A stretch of 64,000 nucleotides of DNA from CAZUHB01 sp964620445 (GTDB taxonomy: Bacteria; Planctomycetota; B15-G4; CAYZWU01), in the NCBI GenBank assembly GCA_964620445.1, contig CAZUHB010000021.1:31125-95124 (forward strand), read 5' to 3'. The notes under the pieces are model-generated. The model saw only the letters and a list, made by a program, of their open reading frames with translations, was not told the origin of the DNA and did not search any database. Positions 1-8,382 of this stretch are shown here, one piece after another. The first letter of the stretch is position 1, and each line of letters opens with the position of its first letter. Both the position numbers and the translations under genes were made by a program.

Positions 1-721
1 GGCCGGCCCGGAAAGCGGGGCCGTTGTCTTCCACGGCGGTAGCCTGGTAGATGGAAGGGCTGGCGATCCTGATCTGCTGGAAACCGATGTCGTCATCCTT
101 TTCGGGCAAAATGTCGACGGTCATGGTCTTACCGGCGCGCTCGAAAACGATTTCGACTGGACCTTCCTTGGCAAGAGCGATGTTGAGCGGAATGTCGTGA
201 AACTCATAAACCTTGTTGCCGTTGATCTGGAGTATCTTGTCGTCCTTTTGCAGACCTTCCTGCCAAGCCGGGCCTCCGGGAGAGACGAATCCGACCTCGG
301 GACTGATGAACGGAACGCCGGTGGTGAAGATGATGGGGAAGGTGATGAAGGCAAAAAGAAAATTCATCAGTACGCCGGCGCTGAAGATCCACATCCTCTG
401 CAGAGGGGATTTGCTCGGTAACTCGTCAGCCCCGCCGGTCAGGTCTTCTCCCGGGTTTTCGCCGGCCATTTTGACGAAACCTCCCAGCGGGATCGCGCAA
501 AGCTGGTAGAGCGTTTCGCCCTTGCGGAATCCAGCCAGTTTGGGACCGAATCCGAGCGAGAAGGTTTCCACGCGCACACCGGAATTCTTCGCGGCAAGAA
601 AATGGCCCAACTCGTGAATAAAAATCATGAGGCCGATACCGAGGATCACCTCCACGGTAAGCCACGTTTTCTCCAGCAAAGCGAGAAGATCAAATCCTCC
701 GCTTTCAACACCTAGTAGCAT
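1..721 (-). CDS. rseP: Site-2 intramembrane zinc metalloprotease, RseP/RasP family (partial, C-terminus outside window)
   Basis: Family members cut membrane-spanning anti-sigma factors and signal-peptide remnants within the inner membrane. The visible 240 residues show the zinc motif HELGH at residues 36-40 in the first membrane helix, followed by the conserved stretch with FSLGFGPKL and IPLGGFVKMAGE, a second membrane segment near residues 110-130 and a PDZ domain from about residue 135. The second metal-binding motif, beyond the PDZ region, lies outside the window. The ATG overlaps the last 10 bases of dxr, so the two genes are probably translationally coupled; dxr-rseP is a common bacterial order. 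The gene was missed as one long open frame only because it runs off the edge. Confidence 0.93.
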   Translation of the reverse strand, partial: MLLGVESGGFDLLALLEKTWLTVEVILGIGLMIFIHELGHFLAAKNSGVRVETFSLGFGPKLAGFRKGETLYQLCAIPLGGFVKMAGENPGEDLTGGADELPSKSPLQRMWIFSAGVLMNFLFAFITFPIIFTTGVPFISPEVGFVSPGGPAWQEGLQKDDKILQINGNKVYEFHDIPLNIALAKEGPVEIVFERAGKTMTVDILPEKDDDIGFQQIRIASPSIYQATAVEDNGPAFRAG

Positions 722-1860
722 CGTGCCAGTTCCTCTCGCGCCCATTGATCCGCTTTCAGGATCTGTTCCAGAGTGGGCGATTGAATATCCTTGGTTTTGT
801 CGAGTACAAGAGACACTCTATTGAAAATTTCGTCAAAGGGTATCAGGCCCTTGAGAAAAAGATCGACCGCTTCTTCATTTGCCGCGTTGAGAACCGCTCC
901 ATGCGCACCTCCCCTGCGAGCCGCCTCGAATCCGAGATCGAGGGCTCCGAATCTGTTCCTGTCGGGAGGTTCGAAGGTGAGCTTGCTCCAGCGATCGAAA
1001 TCGAAGAAATCCTTCGAGAGCGCGGGGCGGTCCGGATAGGTGAGCGCGTAGCGGATCGGAACCCGCATGTCGGGAATGCCCATCTGTGCCAGGATAGAGC
1101 CGTCGGCAAACTCCACCATGGAGTGGACAATCGATTGGCGATGGACAACGACCTCGATATTGCTCGGATCGAGATCGAACAACCAGTGCGCTTCGACGAT
1201 CTCGAGCGCCTTGTTCATCATGGTTGCGGAGTCGATGGTGATCTTGCCGCCCATGTCCCAGGTCGGATGTTGCGAGGCCTCGGCGGGAGTGACCTTTCTG
1301 AGCTCCTCTATTGGCGTGTCCACGAAGGGGCCGCCGGACGCCGTGAGGAAAACGCGCCGTGTGGACCGGTCCGGACAGCCTTGGAGGCACTGGAAGATGG
1401 CGCTGTGCTCGCTGTCCACAGGGATGATCTCCGCACCCTTTTCTGCTGCGAGCGGCATGAGAAGGTGGCCGGCCATGACCAGCGATTCCTTGTTGGCCAG
1501 GGCGAGCCGTGCTCCTTGTTCGATCGTGGCGATCGAAGATGGGAGTCCGGCCGCTCCGGAGACGGCTTGCACGACGATTTGGGGTTCGAACCGTCGAATG
1601 AGTTCGACGAGGGAGTCAGGCCCGCTCAGGAGATCGATCTTCAAACGGGCCAGGTCTGATGACACGGTCTGCTCCGGGACGTCGCACGCGACCGCAACGG
1701 CGGAGGGCCGGAACTCGCGTGCCTGCTCGACAAGAGCAGCGCTGTTCGAGTTTCCCGAAAGGCCCACCACGTCGAAAGAATCACGCAAACCTCTGAGGAC
1801 GTCGAGGGTTTGCTGACCAACAGATCCGGTCGATCCGAGTACGAGGACGCGTTTCATCAT
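712..1860 (-). CDS. dxr: 1-deoxy-D-xylulose 5-phosphate reductoisomerase
   Basis: It converts deoxyxylulose phosphate to methylerythritol phosphate with NADPH, the committed step of the non-mevalonate isoprenoid pathway, in the cytoplasm. At about 382 residues it has the family length. Visible motifs are the NADPH-binding GSTGSVG at residues 9-15, NKESLVMAG, the metal-binding PVDSEHSA, and TASGGPF, which corresponds to the substrate-binding TASGGPF/SGAFR region. The longer open frame adds about 21 residues that precede the conserved N-terminus and look spurious, so I start at one of two adjacent ATGs (1860 or 1857). It is transcribed away from purM and leads into rseP. Confidence 0.96.
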   Translation of the reverse strand: MMKRVLVLGSTGSVGQQTLDVLRGLRDSFDVVGLSGNSNSAALVEQAREFRPSAVAVACDVPEQTVSSDLARLKIDLLSGPDSLVELIRRFEPQIVVQAVSGAAGLPSSIATIEQGARLALANKESLVMAGHLLMPLAAEKGAEIIPVDSEHSAIFQCLQGCPDRSTRRVFLTASGGPFVDTPIEELRKVTPAEASQHPTWDMGGKITIDSATMMNKALEIVEAHWLFDLDPSNIEVVVHRQSIVHSMVEFADGSILAQMGIPDMRVPIRYALTYPDRPALSKDFFDFDRWSKLTFEPPDRNRFGALDLGFEAARRGGAHGAVLNAANEEAVDLFLKGLIPFDEIFNRVSLVLDKTKDIQSPTLEQILKADQWAREELARCY

Positions 1861-2079
1861 ACTTATGTGAACGAGAGTCAAAAAAAGAAGTAAACACTGA
1901 TTTTGGTTTAACGCTCGAGGCAAAGTGGGGATTATAAATTTTATTGCCCTGTTTTGAAGTCTATCCGTAAACTATTCTGGGTGGACAGTCGGAGTTCGAC
2001 GAACTGCTTCGATTTGAGACGGAGGCGTCCTGGGGCAGCGTCGCTTTCAGAACCAACGTATAAATAAGGGGTTACTGAA

Positions 2080-3129
2080 ATGGCACAGCAAAGACGGAAG
2101 GTGACGTACGAAGACGCGGGAGTTGATATCGACAAGGCGAACAGGTCGCTGCGCGCGGTCAAGGAAAAACTCTCTTCAACCTTCAGCGATCGCGTTCTGT
2201 CTCACATAAAAAATTTCGGAAGCCTTTACAGTCTCGAAGGGCTGGGTGGTCGGTCGCCGGTTCTGGTCACCAGCGCCGACGGTGTTGGGACGAAGCTCAA
2301 GATCGCATTCATGACCGGGCGTCACAATACGGTCGGCATGGATATCGTCAACCATTGCGTCAACGACATTCTCGTGCAGGGTGCACAGCCGCTCTTCTTT
2401 CTCGATTATCTTGCCGTTGGAAAGCTCGAAACCGAAGTTTTTCAATCGATCATCGATGGCCTCGCCGGTGCCTGTGCGCAGAACGAAATCGCGCTCATTG
2501 GCGGTGAGACGGCCGAGATGCCGGACTTCTACGCCGAGGGTGAATACGATCTTGCAGGTTTTATCGTGGGCATCGTGGATCGCGACGAGATCGTCGACGG
2601 GAGAGCCGTCAAGAATGGCGATCTTCTCGTGGGACTCGCGTCTTCCGGGTTGCACACCAACGGCTACTCGCTGGTGAGAAAGGTCTTTTTCGAGATGGAG
2701 AAGCACGACCTTTCGTCCGTGCCTTCTGGTCTGGATCGTCCCCTGGGAGACGAATTACTCGAGCCCCACATGAGCTACCTCAAGGCTGTGAACGCGATGA
2801 AGAAGGCGGGAACGATCAGGGCGATGGCACATATCACGGGCGGAGGCTTTATCGACAACATTCCTCGCGCCCTTCCCGAAGGATTCTCCGTGAGGATCGA
2901 TATCGGCTCGTGGAACGTTCCCGGAATATTCAGGCTGATCGTGGCGCTGGCCGGCCTCGATATGAAAGAAGCCTTCCGTACCTTCAATATGGGCATCGGC
3001 TTCGTGTTTGTCGTCGACCGGCAGAACGCAGACGAATCGCTCGAGACGCTCGGCGATCTCGGATACTCTCCCTTCATCATCGGAGAGGTCGAGAGGGGCG
3101 AAGGGGGGGTACAACTTGAAGGCATATAG
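2080..3129 (+). CDS. purM: Phosphoribosylformylglycinamidine cyclo-ligase (AIR synthetase)
   Basis: This enzyme closes the imidazole ring in purine biosynthesis using ATP, forming AIR from FGAM in the cytoplasm. The 349-residue length matches the family. Diagnostic stretches are the N-terminal YEDAGVDIDKANR, VTSADGVGTKLKIA, the phosphate-binding NDILVQGAQPLFFLDY, GGETAEMPDFY and the C-terminal HITGGGFIDNIPR. An AAGGGG element lies just before the ATG. Its last codons overlap the TTG start proposed for the next gene, a secreted TPR protein, suggesting one transcript although the two products have no obvious shared pathway. Confidence 0.97.
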   Translation: MAQQRRKVTYEDAGVDIDKANRSLRAVKEKLSSTFSDRVLSHIKNFGSLYSLEGLGGRSPVLVTSADGVGTKLKIAFMTGRHNTVGMDIVNHCVNDILVQGAQPLFFLDYLAVGKLETEVFQSIIDGLAGACAQNEIALIGGETAEMPDFYAEGEYDLAGFIVGIVDRDEIVDGRAVKNGDLLVGLASSGLHTNGYSLVRKVFFEMEKHDLSSVPSGLDRPLGDELLEPHMSYLKAVNAMKKAGTIRAMAHITGGGFIDNIPRALPEGFSVRIDIGSWNVPGIFRLIVALAGLDMKEAFRTFNMGIGFVFVVDRQNADESLETLGDLGYSPFIIGEVERGEGGVQLEGI

Positions 3130-4636
3130 CACCGGGATCTTGCTCTTCTGCATTATGCTGCTTTTCGGTCCCGAGCCGGCCCGAGGACAGGCGCAAACCA
3201 CCCAGAGCGGACAAGAAAAAACTAGCGATGCCGAAACCGTCGAGGCAGCGGTTGCCAGATTGCGCGCTTCGCCCGAAGACCGTGCGAACTGGATCCAGCT
3301 CAACGAGGTTTTCGATAGGCTCATCACCGAAGACGCGGCCGAGGGGCTCATGGATATCGCCCTGGGGCTGACCGAAGACTTTGATCAGACCGGCGACGCG
3401 TGGGTGCTGCTCGGCAAGGTCTATCTTGGACAGGCCGGTGCGATCTTGGGATTCACAGGATTCGAAGGAACGTTCCGCCAGAGCCTGCTCTACCAGGCGG
3501 CAGATGCGTTCCGGATCGCACTCGATCGCGCTCCGTCGTCTCTGGAGGCAGGCAATCACCTCGCGTTCACGCTCTATCTCTTGAAGAACTTTACCGGTGC
3601 GCGACGGGAGACAAATGCTCTCATCGAGGCTCACCCTGACGCGGCTTATCCCATCTACATTCTCGCTGAAATCGAACTCCGCAGCCAGAATCCCGAGACG
3701 GCGCTGCGGCTTTTCAAGGGTGCTCATGAGAAGGACGAAACACTGCTCGACGCCTTGTACGGCGAAGTGAGGGCGCTCATCGCGCTCGAGAAATACGAGG
3801 CTGCAGGGGATTTGCTGGTGAGCGGCGCGGCTCGGGACCCCTTGCGGGAAGAGTTGGTGACCCTTGCCTACTCCGTTTTCGAACCGCACGAAAACTATTT
3901 GGACGCTGCCGGACTCTATCGGAGGTTGCTCGCCGTGGCGCCGGGGAGGCTGGATCTCGTCTTCTTCCTCGCTGTCGTGGAGTATCGCCTCGACGAGGTG
4001 GCTTTGTCGGTTCAGCACATCAAGGAGATCGTGGAAAAGGACGCCACCCTCGACGGCGCCCATTATTTTGAAGGGCTTCTTTTCGAGAAAAAGCGCCTTT
4101 TCGACGATGCAGCCGGAAGCTACAGGGAGGAGATGAAAAAGGAGGGTCGTTATTTCGAACTCTCCATTGAACGTCTGAGAGTTCTCGCGTTCACGAAAGC
4201 TGCTGCCGGACGATACGAGGAAGCGATCGAGATTTACGACTCCCTACTGCCCATTCTGCCCTTCGATTCGGTTCTGGCGTCCAACCGGGCTCTGGCCTTG
4301 GCTCAGTGTGGACGGATCGACGAGGCGGATCGGGCATACAAGGCGATTCTCGAGACATCGCCCCGCGATTCTCAGATACTCAACGACTACGCTCTCCATA
4401 CGATGGGCAGCGGGCGGATCGAAAGGGCGATCGAGTTGCTCGAGAGGGCTTACGCCATCGATGGCAACCTCGATGCCTGCGAGAATCTGGCCGCTCACCA
4501 CTATTTCGTGGTCGGTGATGCGCACAGGGCCGCACACTATCTGACTCTGGTTCTGAGAGCGGATCCTGCTCGTGAAAAATCAGTGATTCTCCTCGAGCGG
4601 ATCAATCGTAATCTAATCGACCAGAGGGGCGATTGA
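3116..4636 (+). CDS. Secreted or periplasmic tetratricopeptide-repeat protein, function unknown
   Basis: The protein is about 506 residues. I place the start at a TTG because it follows a purine-rich AGGGGGGG element and gives a clear signal peptide (LLFCIMLLFGPEPARG, cleavage probably near residue 25). The rest is almost entirely helical with at least ten degenerate 34-residue TPR-like units, for example around YKAILETSPRDSQILNDYAL and LERAYAIDGNLDACENLA. TPR arrays bind peptides or scaffold complexes; no enzymatic domain is visible. It overlaps the end of purM and is followed by a 113-base gap before the esterase-like gene. A longer upstream open frame exists inside purM but lacks a ribosome-binding site. 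Confidence 0.8.
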   Translation: MKAYSTGILLFCIMLLFGPEPARGQAQTTQSGQEKTSDAETVEAAVARLRASPEDRANWIQLNEVFDRLITEDAAEGLMDIALGLTEDFDQTGDAWVLLGKVYLGQAGAILGFTGFEGTFRQSLLYQAADAFRIALDRAPSSLEAGNHLAFTLYLLKNFTGARRETNALIEAHPDAAYPIYILAEIELRSQNPETALRLFKGAHEKDETLLDALYGEVRALIALEKYEAAGDLLVSGAARDPLREELVTLAYSVFEPHENYLDAAGLYRRLLAVAPGRLDLVFFLAVVEYRLDEVALSVQHIKEIVEKDATLDGAHYFEGLLFEKKRLFDDAAGSYREEMKKEGRYFELSIERLRVLAFTKAAAGRYEEAIEIYDSLLPILPFDSVLASNRALALAQCGRIDEADRAYKAILETSPRDSQILNDYALHTMGSGRIERAIELLERAYAIDGNLDACENLAAHHYFVVGDAHRAAHYLTLVLRADPAREKSVILLERINRNLIDQRGD

Positions 4637-4749
4637 CATCGTCCCGATTCACCGTTACACTGATTTTTCATCGATGTAATGAGTTGTAATGAACAGTATT
4701 GACCGGGATTTAAGCTTATTCTGGTTTTCTATTCTAAAGGATCTTCGGT

Positions 4750-6177
4750 ATGAAACTGCTCGCCGTTTTTCTTCTTCCCTTCGTCGGTTCTTTTCTTCTT
4801 ATCTCGCCTGCTTCGTTCGGTGAGGACGATTTCAGCTTCGAGGAAAGAGATGCCAAGAAACTAGGTGGAATCCTTAAAAAAATCATCGACGCCAAAATTA
4901 TCGATGATCGTACCGAGGAAGCTAAACAGCTCGGTGACTGGACAAAGATCCTGGACGGGATAAAAGAGAAAAAGAACATCAAGGACTTGATGAAATATCC
5001 TGATCAGTTCTACAGGATCAAGGAATGGGCAATCGACAAGACGGACAAGGTCATCAAGTCGAAGGCCGGCAAGGGATTTCAAGAGAGCGAATTCACTGAC
5101 GAAGCCGGTGGCTCACAGGCCTACAGCTACATGATCTCCATCCCGAAGGGCTACAAGCCTGATGCGGAGAAGAGGTTTCCCGTTCTCATCTATCTGCATT
5201 CCAAAACGAAGGTCAAATCGAAAGACAAAAAGAGGGTTCTGAAGGAGATTCGGGCCGAACTGACGGGCTTCTTCGACGAGAAGAATCCTGCGTGCAAGGT
5301 GATCTATGAGAATGCAATCATCATAGCTCCTGTGGGCCCCTTGTCGGGACGCAAGAACAAGAATGTCACCGATGCCGCCGTCGACTGGGATAAACTGGAG
5401 TGGGGGCGCATGTCGGCATTCACCGCCGTGCGGGTATTCACGGAAAAAATGGTTTTCGATCGGGGACGGGTCTTCGTCATCGGCAAGGAGAAAGATGGCC
5501 TGAGCGCATTCAAATACGCCACCTGGTATCCGAGTCTTTTTGCTGGAGCCATAGCTGTGGACGCGCCATTGTCCCCTCTGTTCACCCAGAATGCGGGCGA
5601 TATGGAGCTCGTGTACATTAGCTCCGAAGCGAATGATGCGGAACAGGCCAAAGCAGCCGCGGCATGGGCCGAGGGCCTTACCGGCAACGACGGCGGGCCC
5701 AAGGCCACTTTTGTCGACGGTGGCGGGAAAGACGCTGCGAACTTGAGCGAGAGTGGTTTGGCCGCGATCAAAAGCCTCCTCGAACGCCCGCCCAAGCCCA
5801 CGGCGCCTTCCAAGATCGTTCTCAAGTCGATCAGTCTCGAGTACAGCTCGAGCGGATGGCTACAGGTTCTGGTCATGAACAACACGAACACAATGAAGGA
5901 TGGGGACGAAGATGTTCCCAGCGCCACTGCAGAGGTGGATAAGGCCTCCAATACGATAGATATCAAGACCAACAGGGTGGGTAGTCTCAGGATTTTCCTG
6001 AACGACAAGATCGTGGATATGGATCGTCCCATCGTCATCAATCTCAACGGCAAAACCCGCTGGGAGGGAACCAAAGAGCGCAATTTGCTCAGCATGCTCG
6101 ACATGATGTTCACGAACCTCGCGGGTAATTACGATATCTACACGAATTTCATCGAGATCGAAGAAGAGGACATTTGA
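4750..6177 (+). CDS. Secreted alpha/beta-hydrolase-fold esterase-like protein, probably catalytically dead
   Basis: A signal peptide (residues 1-24, ending near SPASFG) precedes a helical linker and a domain like those of secreted PHB-depolymerase or feruloyl-esterase types, recognised by SYMISIPKGYKP, FPVLIYLHS and RVFVIGKEKDGLSAFKYA followed by YPSLFAGAIAVD. In active relatives the latter contains the nucleophile elbow G-x-S-x-G-G; here it reads G245-K-E-K-D-G250, so glutamate 247 occupies the serine position. The histidine expected near the end of the fold (around FVDGGGKDAANLSES) is also not evident. A C-terminal beta domain of about 120 residues follows. It overlaps the next gene's start codon by 4 bases. 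It may be a binding protein instead of an enzyme. Confidence 0.72.
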   Translation: MKLLAVFLLPFVGSFLLISPASFGEDDFSFEERDAKKLGGILKKIIDAKIIDDRTEEAKQLGDWTKILDGIKEKKNIKDLMKYPDQFYRIKEWAIDKTDKVIKSKAGKGFQESEFTDEAGGSQAYSYMISIPKGYKPDAEKRFPVLIYLHSKTKVKSKDKKRVLKEIRAELTGFFDEKNPACKVIYENAIIIAPVGPLSGRKNKNVTDAAVDWDKLEWGRMSAFTAVRVFTEKMVFDRGRVFVIGKEKDGLSAFKYATWYPSLFAGAIAVDAPLSPLFTQNAGDMELVYISSEANDAEQAKAAAAWAEGLTGNDGGPKATFVDGGGKDAANLSESGLAAIKSLLERPPKPTAPSKIVLKSISLEYSSSGWLQVLVMNNTNTMKDGDEDVPSATAEVDKASNTIDIKTNRVGSLRIFLNDKIVDMDRPIVINLNGKTRWEGTKERNLLSMLDMMFTNLAGNYDIYTNFIEIEEEDI

Positions 6178-7778
6178 GCCCCCGGTCGAATGATAAACGG
6201 CTCGTTCTCCTGATCGTCATCGCCTTCGCGGCCGGCGCTGCCGTCATGGTCGTCGAACTTGCCGCGGCCCGGATCCTCACGCCCTATTTCGGACAGTCCG
6301 TTTTTGTCTGGACCAATGTGATTGGAGTCATACTCGCTTCGATCGCTGCCGGCAACTATGCCGGTGGGCGCCTTGCTGATGCGACGGGATCCTTGAGGCC
6401 TCTCTTTATCATTCTCGTCATCGCCGGCGGGCTCTGTCTGGTCATACCGGAGATGATCGGATCGATTTCTCATTTCTTTCTGGGTAAGAATCTGCAGCTG
6501 GAGGAAGCCTTTTCGCTCCTCGTCCGCGGATCGTTCGCTACGACGCTGCTCGTCTTTGCGCCACCCGTTTTTTTGCTCGGTATGGCTCTTCCCTTCATCG
6601 TGCGACAGGCATCGGAAATCTACGGCGGAGTCGGCAGGGCGAGCGGCTCTATCTATGCGGCGTCAACTTTCGGTTCGATCGCGGGGACATTCCTCACAAC
6701 CTATGTGTTTGTCGAGTTTTTTGGCTCCAAAGGGACTTTTTTCGCCGCAGGGCTCTTTCTCATGACTCTTGCAGGTCTTGGTTTTATCGGACTCGGCCGA
6801 AGACGTGAGAAAGGCGTGGGGGGAGCAGTGGTTCTTCTCAGTATCTGCCTGGGACCTCTGGCACCAGGATGGGGATTTACTGACGACGACTCGGTAGTCT
6901 GGGAAGATGAAAGCAGGTACCAGTACATCCGTATCGTTCAGAGGGATGTTGATACGCTTCATCTCTGTATCAACGAAGGGCTCGACTCTTTTCATTCCAT
7001 TTATGTGAAAGACCAGATCCTGACCGGAGGGCAGTACTATGATTACTATTCATTGCTGCCTGGGATCGCAAAACTGGAGAATCCCGGCAATGTTTGCATT
7101 GTCGGGCTCGCGGCTGGAACGATCGCGAGGCAATTTGTCCATTTCTTCGGAGCAAGCAAAGATCTGGCGATCGACGGTGTCGAGATCGATCCAGAGGTCG
7201 TCCGTGCAGGTTACGAGTACATGGATCTCGCTCTGGCAGATCCCTGGATGACCGTCTTCAATGACGTGGACGGTCGTGTATTTCTCGATTGCTCCACGAA
7301 AAAATACGATGTCATCGTGGTCGACGCCTACTCCCAACAGATTTATATTCCTTTCCATCTGGCCACGGAGGAGTTCTTTCGTCTGCTCCATGAATGCCTG
7401 GAAGAGGGAGGAATTTTCGGCATCAATCTCAGCGGTTTCAGCCGTGACGAGCCGGTGATCGCCGCGATCGGGAACACGGCGGCGAAGGTCTTCGGATCCG
7501 TGTCGCTGGCCCGGATTCCTGACGGGCGGAATTTCATGCTTTTCGCGATCAAGGGCGCTGGACATGTTTCTCCAACAGAGATCCCTTCCGAAAGTATCCC
7601 CGCCCCTTTACGCCCTCTTCTCGACAAGATCTCCGAGTTCGGTCTGACCCGTCCTGTTTTTTTCGACTCGGCGATCTCGTATCTTTCCGATGATCGTGCG
7701 CCGCTCGAGTTGATGAGTGACAGAGCTTTGATGAAACGCTCGAACTTTCTCGTTGAATCCATCTCGAAGAGGCGCTGA
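6174..7778 (+). CDS. Membrane protein with C-terminal spermidine-synthase-like domain
   Basis: Residues 1 to about 210 hold several hydrophobic helices (AFAAGAAVMVVELAAARIL, VWTNVIGVILASIAAGNYAG and others) as in the MFS-like fused spermidine synthases. From about residue 240 comes a Rossmann methyltransferase-like domain with NVCIVGLAAGTIARQF, DGVEIDPEVV, the acidic DVDGRVFL, and VVDAYSQQIYIPFHLATEEFF, matching the polyamine-synthase active-site region. The family transfers aminopropyl groups, but many fused members are uncharacterised, so the reaction is uncertain. The TTG start is embedded in the stop of the preceding gene (ATTTGA), implying translational coupling. A small TPR gene follows two bases after its stop codon. 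Confidence 0.85.
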   Translation: MSPRSNDKRLVLLIVIAFAAGAAVMVVELAAARILTPYFGQSVFVWTNVIGVILASIAAGNYAGGRLADATGSLRPLFIILVIAGGLCLVIPEMIGSISHFFLGKNLQLEEAFSLLVRGSFATTLLVFAPPVFLLGMALPFIVRQASEIYGGVGRASGSIYAASTFGSIAGTFLTTYVFVEFFGSKGTFFAAGLFLMTLAGLGFIGLGRRREKGVGGAVVLLSICLGPLAPGWGFTDDDSVVWEDESRYQYIRIVQRDVDTLHLCINEGLDSFHSIYVKDQILTGGQYYDYYSLLPGIAKLENPGNVCIVGLAAGTIARQFVHFFGASKDLAIDGVEIDPEVVRAGYEYMDLALADPWMTVFNDVDGRVFLDCSTKKYDVIVVDAYSQQIYIPFHLATEEFFRLLHECLEEGGIFGINLSGFSRDEPVIAAIGNTAAKVFGSVSLARIPDGRNFMLFAIKGAGHVSPTEIPSESIPAPLRPLLDKISEFGLTRPVFFDSAISYLSDDRAPLELMSDRALMKRSNFLVESISKRR

Positions 7779-7780
7779 AG

Positions 7781-8326
7781 ATGGCTCTCTGTGGCACAGT
7801 GATTCTCGCGTTCTGCCTGTCCTTTTTACCTCAGGGGCCGGTCGATGAGGAAGATTTCGATGGACGGCGCGCTCGGGCATTCGAGTCGTTCAAAGATGGA
7901 AAAATTCGGGAATCCGTCAGCCTCCTGGAAGAATGCCTCCAAAGAGAGCCGAACGATATCGATGTCCTGAAAACACTCGGTTTCATTAGATACAAATCCG
8001 AAGATTTCTCATTATCCCGGTCGTTCTTTGAGCGCGTTCTCGATCTCGAAGGCACGACTCCCTACATCCTTTTCATGCTTGCCAATGTTGCATTCAGAGA
8101 ATTCCGGCTCGGTGATGCCAGAGACCTCTACCGCCAAACAGCCGCGCTCGATTCCCGGTATCCCGCTCTCGAGGAGAATCAAAATCTTCTGAACGAGCAA
8201 ATCGAGCGCGTCAAGGAACTCGAGCGCTTGAGGATGCGCTGTGACCGGTTCTATTGGGGAGCAATCATCGGGGCGATCGTACTTTTCCTCTTTTTCCTCG
8301 GCTTCGAAATCAAAGGCCGGCGATAA
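7781..8326 (+). CDS. Small membrane-anchored TPR protein, function unknown
   Basis: The 181-residue product has an N-terminal hydrophobic segment (residues 2-17), two to three TPR-like units between residues 25 and 140 (for example SVSLLEECLQREPNDIDVLK and SRSFFERVLDLEG), a short coiled region rich in Glu and Arg, and a C-terminal membrane helix at about 155-175 ending in a positively charged tail. It starts two bases after the stop of the spermidine-synthase-like gene and is followed at once by a strong terminator, so it is the last gene of the purM-proximal transcript. Nothing identifies a partner. Confidence 0.75.
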   Translation: MALCGTVILAFCLSFLPQGPVDEEDFDGRRARAFESFKDGKIRESVSLLEECLQREPNDIDVLKTLGFIRYKSEDFSLSRSFFERVLDLEGTTPYILFMLANVAFREFRLGDARDLYRQTAALDSRYPALEENQNLLNEQIERVKELERLRMRCDRFYWGAIIGAIVLFLFFLGFEIKGRR

Positions 8327-8360
8327 AAAAAGAACCGGGCGCGAGGCCCGGTTCTTTTTT
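8325..8360. terminator. Bidirectional intrinsic terminator between convergent genes
   Basis: A perfect 10-bp GC-rich stem (arms 8331-8340 and 8346-8355, loop GCGAG) is preceded by a run of A and followed by a run of T, so it can act for both the rightward TPR gene and the leftward HEAT-repeat gene. Confidence 0.92.
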
Positions 8361-8382
8361 GTTAGTCGCAAATTCTAATTGC

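Noticed and set aside
3008..3115. Longer N-terminus for the TPR protein, inside purM
   Set aside because: It would place about 36 charged residues before the signal peptide and lacks a ribosome-binding site; the TTG at 3116 fits better.
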